NCBI RefSeq assembly: GCF_030010375.1
Contig: NZ_JASCRY010000003.1
Coordinates: forward strand, 1 to 64,000
Source: Flavobacterium yafengii
Lineage (GTDB): Bacteria > Bacteroidota > Bacteroidia > Flavobacteriales > Flavobacteriaceae
Direction of reading: 5' to 3'
DNA length: 64,000 nt
Shown one piece after another: positions 62,438 through 64,000 of the stretch. How positions within the stretch are numbered: the stretch's first letter is position 1; every line of letters starts with the position of its first letter. The translations under genes were made by a program, and so were the position numbers. The notes beneath the pieces are model-generated. The model did no database searches. It worked only from the letters and a program-made list of their open reading frames with translations, and had not been told where the DNA came from.

Positions 62438-62478
62438 TTAACATCGGATAGATTTAAATTTTTATTATCCGATATTAA
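62438..62478 (+). promoter_or_regulatory. 13-bp inverted repeat upstream of the Fic gene
   Basis: TTAACATCGGATA (62438-62450) and TATCCGATATTAA (62466-62478) are inverted copies with one mismatch and a 15-bp AT-rich spacer. A TAnnTTTG-like box (TACATTTG, 62483-62490) lies just before the ATG, so a protein bound here would block it. Possible autoregulation by the Fic protein's C-terminal winged helix. A weak terminator of the ClC gene is the alternative. Confidence 0.5.
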
Positions 62479-62495
62479 GGAGTACATTTGTGGTT

Positions 62496-63449
62496 ATGTG
62501 GAAGATAGACCTAAACTACCGAGAAGAATTTCAAACAACTTTTGAAAGATTGTATGAAAAAAAGCAAGTTCTGCAAACCAGCAGACCATTGCCAAATATC
62601 GCTTTGCATAAAATAAGGGAAAGCCTCTCCATTGAATGGACCTACAACTCTAATAGTATTGAAGGAAATACAATGAGCCTTAGGGAGACACAAATGGTAA
62701 TTCAAGAAGGTATTACAATTAAAGGTAAATCACTTAGAGAACATTTTGAAACCCACAATCACGATAAAGCAATTGATTATTTATATTCTATTGTAAATGA
62801 TGATTATAATTTAAGGAGTATCGATATTTTATCTTTGCACGGATTGGTTTTACGCTCTATCGAAGATGACTTTGCTGGACGCATTCGTAATGGAGGTGTT
62901 CGCATTACCGGCGCTAATTTTACCCCGCCAAATGCAAATAAAGTTCTAGATTTATTGGATGAATTAATTGATTTCATAAATACAAATCCATTGCAGCTTA
63001 ATGATATTGAGTTAGCAACCGTTTTTCACCATAAATTGATTTGGATACATCCTTTCTTTGACGGAAATGGTCGTACAGTCCGGTTGGCAATGAATTTATT
63101 ACTGATGCGTTCTGGTTTTCCGCCTGCCATAATCTTAAAAAACGACCGGAAGAAATACTACGAAGCACTGAATCAAGCTAATGGTGGTAATTATCAAAAA
63201 TTGACCTTGTTGATGTGCCAATCATTGGAACGCACTTTGAATATTTACATTAATGCATTGCCTGGAAATGACAAAGAATATGTAGCAATTTCTAATTTAG
63301 TTCAAGAACCTAATATGCCTTATGGCCAAGAATACATCAGTTTATTGGCAAGAACAGGAAAAATTGATGCCTACAAAGAAGGTCGTAACTGGTTAACTAC
63401 CAGAGAAGCCGTCGAAAATTATATGGCAACTAGAAAAAGAAAACGCTAA
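62496..63449 (+). CDS. Class II Fic AMP-transferase with N-terminal inhibitory motif
   Basis: 317 residues from the ATG at 62496; a GTG two codons upstream is possible. The active motif HPFFDGNGRTVR (185-196) is complete. The inhibitory helix SNSIEGN (Ser52-x-x-x-Glu56-Gly) lies at the N-terminus, so its Glu can block ATP until released. The C-terminal 60 residues look like a winged helix (YGQEYISLLARTGKIDAYKEGRNWLTTREAV). Such chromosomal Fic proteins AMPylate host-cell proteins such as gyrase or act as self-controlled toxins. Confidence 0.9.
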   Translation: MWKIDLNYREEFQTTFERLYEKKQVLQTSRPLPNIALHKIRESLSIEWTYNSNSIEGNTMSLRETQMVIQEGITIKGKSLREHFETHNHDKAIDYLYSIVNDDYNLRSIDILSLHGLVLRSIEDDFAGRIRNGGVRITGANFTPPNANKVLDLLDELIDFINTNPLQLNDIELATVFHHKLIWIHPFFDGNGRTVRLAMNLLLMRSGFPPAIILKNDRKKYYEALNQANGGNYQKLTLLMCQSLERTLNIYINALPGNDKEYVAISNLVQEPNMPYGQEYISLLARTGKIDAYKEGRNWLTTREAVENYMATRKRKR

Positions 63450-63468
63450 CTTAGGTTGGCGTTTTTTT
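63443..63468 (+). terminator. Terminator of the Fic gene
   Basis: ACGCTAAC (63443-63450) pairs with GTTGGCGT (63455-63462) with one G-T pair, then a run of T residues; the Fic stop codon is inside the stem. Confidence 0.8.
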
Positions 63469-63526
63469 ATGATGTATTCTAATACAAATTTCTAAATAAT
63501 TGTATCGAAAGAATAAATCAAAAAGG

Positions 63527-63534
63527 TAACTTTG
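63527..63534 (+). promoter_or_regulatory. TAnnTTTG box before the last gene
   Basis: TAACTTTG here, about 110 bp before the ATG at 63646. A -33 box at the right distance is not obvious. Confidence 0.35.
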
Positions 63535-63645
63535 TTTTTGTAGATCTTTTCTTATTTTGAAATTAAATAATTTACAAATAAGATATTTATAAAAACCAAA
63601 TATTACTTTTTTACAAAAAAAAAAAACGAATGATAATCAAAAGGA

Positions 63646-64000
63646 ATGATAGATATTGACCGACCTTATAGAAGAATAGAAATTGATAAGGTTTTCACGA
63701 AAGTGAAAGCTGGAATGCAAACCGCAGCTTTGTTAAGAGGTAAGGCTAAGGGATTAGATAAAGCACTTTACCAAGACATTTATACTGGTAAGGAATTAAT
63801 AGGCGGTGATCCTTACGATTATGAACACATTAGATCTTCAGAATCTATCTACAATACCTATAAATCGATATTAACCGATGACCAAATAGCTTTGGTTGTT
63901 AACTGTCCTGAAAATATTGCGGTAACCCTTACTTTTATCAATAAATCCAAAGGTAAACGAAAAATGGAAGATTGGTTGGCTAATCCTGCCAACATTGTTG
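63646..64000 (+). CDS. Possible HNH-type nuclease, 3' end outside the window
   Basis: The frame is open from the ATG at 63646 to the edge, 118 codons. The stretch IGGDPYDYEHIRSSESIYNT ... NCPENIAVT ... INKSKGKRKMEDWL resembles HNH nucleases: a His after an acidic residue (EHI), an Asn in the middle and a late K-G block. The upstream 40 residues are basic. The C-terminus, needed for certainty, is outside. It follows the Fic gene but has its own spacer of about 195 bp. Confidence 0.45.
   Translation, partial: MIDIDRPYRRIEIDKVFTKVKAGMQTAALLRGKAKGLDKALYQDIYTGKELIGGDPYDYEHIRSSESIYNTYKSILTDDQIALVVNCPENIAVTLTFINKSKGKRKMEDWLANPANIV

Overview
The window looks like chromosomal DNA of a Flavobacterium-type member of the Bacteroidota. 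The evidence is low GC, AT-rich spacers, promoter boxes of the form TAnnTTTG, a sigma/FecR/TonB-receptor operon, 29-residue cysteine adhesin repeats, a relic type IX secretion C-terminus and many Bacteroidota-style lipoproteins. A double ice-binding-like domain hints at a cold or soil/freshwater lifestyle (inference).

Layout. 1-5.6 kb: two surface proteins on the minus strand, one a repeat adhesin cut by the window edge, the other with two DUF3494 domains and five near-identical 96-residue repeats. 5.7-10.05 kb: a PAS response regulator and a multi-PAS histidine kinase, with a decayed partial copy of the regulator beside them. 10.5-11.5 kb: relics of a T9SS C-terminus, an OmpA domain and a GH130 phosphorylase. 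11.8-22.6 kb: a 12-gene minus-strand cluster, catB-catC-catA-benA-benB-benC-benD-pcaD-pcaIJ(fused)-ArAE-like-pcaF-tetR. It encodes every step from benzoate through catechol and 3-oxoadipate to succinyl-CoA and acetyl-CoA. 22.9-28.1 kb: an AraC regulator, a drug-type MFS, a porin-like outer-membrane protein and a BenK-like MFS, plausibly uptake and control for the same pathway. 28.1-28.8 kb: the C-terminal relic of a second BenC-like reductase and a hairpin-rich leader.

28.8-44.4 kb is mostly housekeeping or poorly known: a saccharopine-dehydrogenase-like enzyme, a 2H phosphoesterase, a 2OG oxygenase, a MoxR-type AAA/VWA pair, a membrane histidine kinase with a single-domain response regulator, a J-domain/KTSC fusion, a TlpA-type lipoprotein gene cut by an in-frame UGA, tRNA-Tyr, SIMPL, rhomboid and an LpxL-like acyltransferase. 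44.4-54.3 kb holds a class V aminotransferase, envelope proteins, a metzincin-like lipoprotein, and an ECF sigma/FecR/TonB-receptor operon with a divergent lipoprotein. Two copies of one bipartite promoter motif tie that lipoprotein to the operon. 54.4-64 kb: GlmM-like mutase, ACP phosphodiesterase, two tandem gamma-glutamyltransferases, AlkD, a ClC channel with CBS domains, a class II Fic protein behind a large inverted repeat, and the start of a possible HNH nuclease gene.

The most notable items are the compact benzoate-to-central-metabolism cluster with candidate operators and a motif shared with the transporter promoter, the paired ECF promoters, the UGA-interrupted thioredoxin lipoprotein, several gene relics, and a leader at 28.6 kb with two mutually exclusive RNA stems. 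All functional calls come from reading the sequence; no database search was run.
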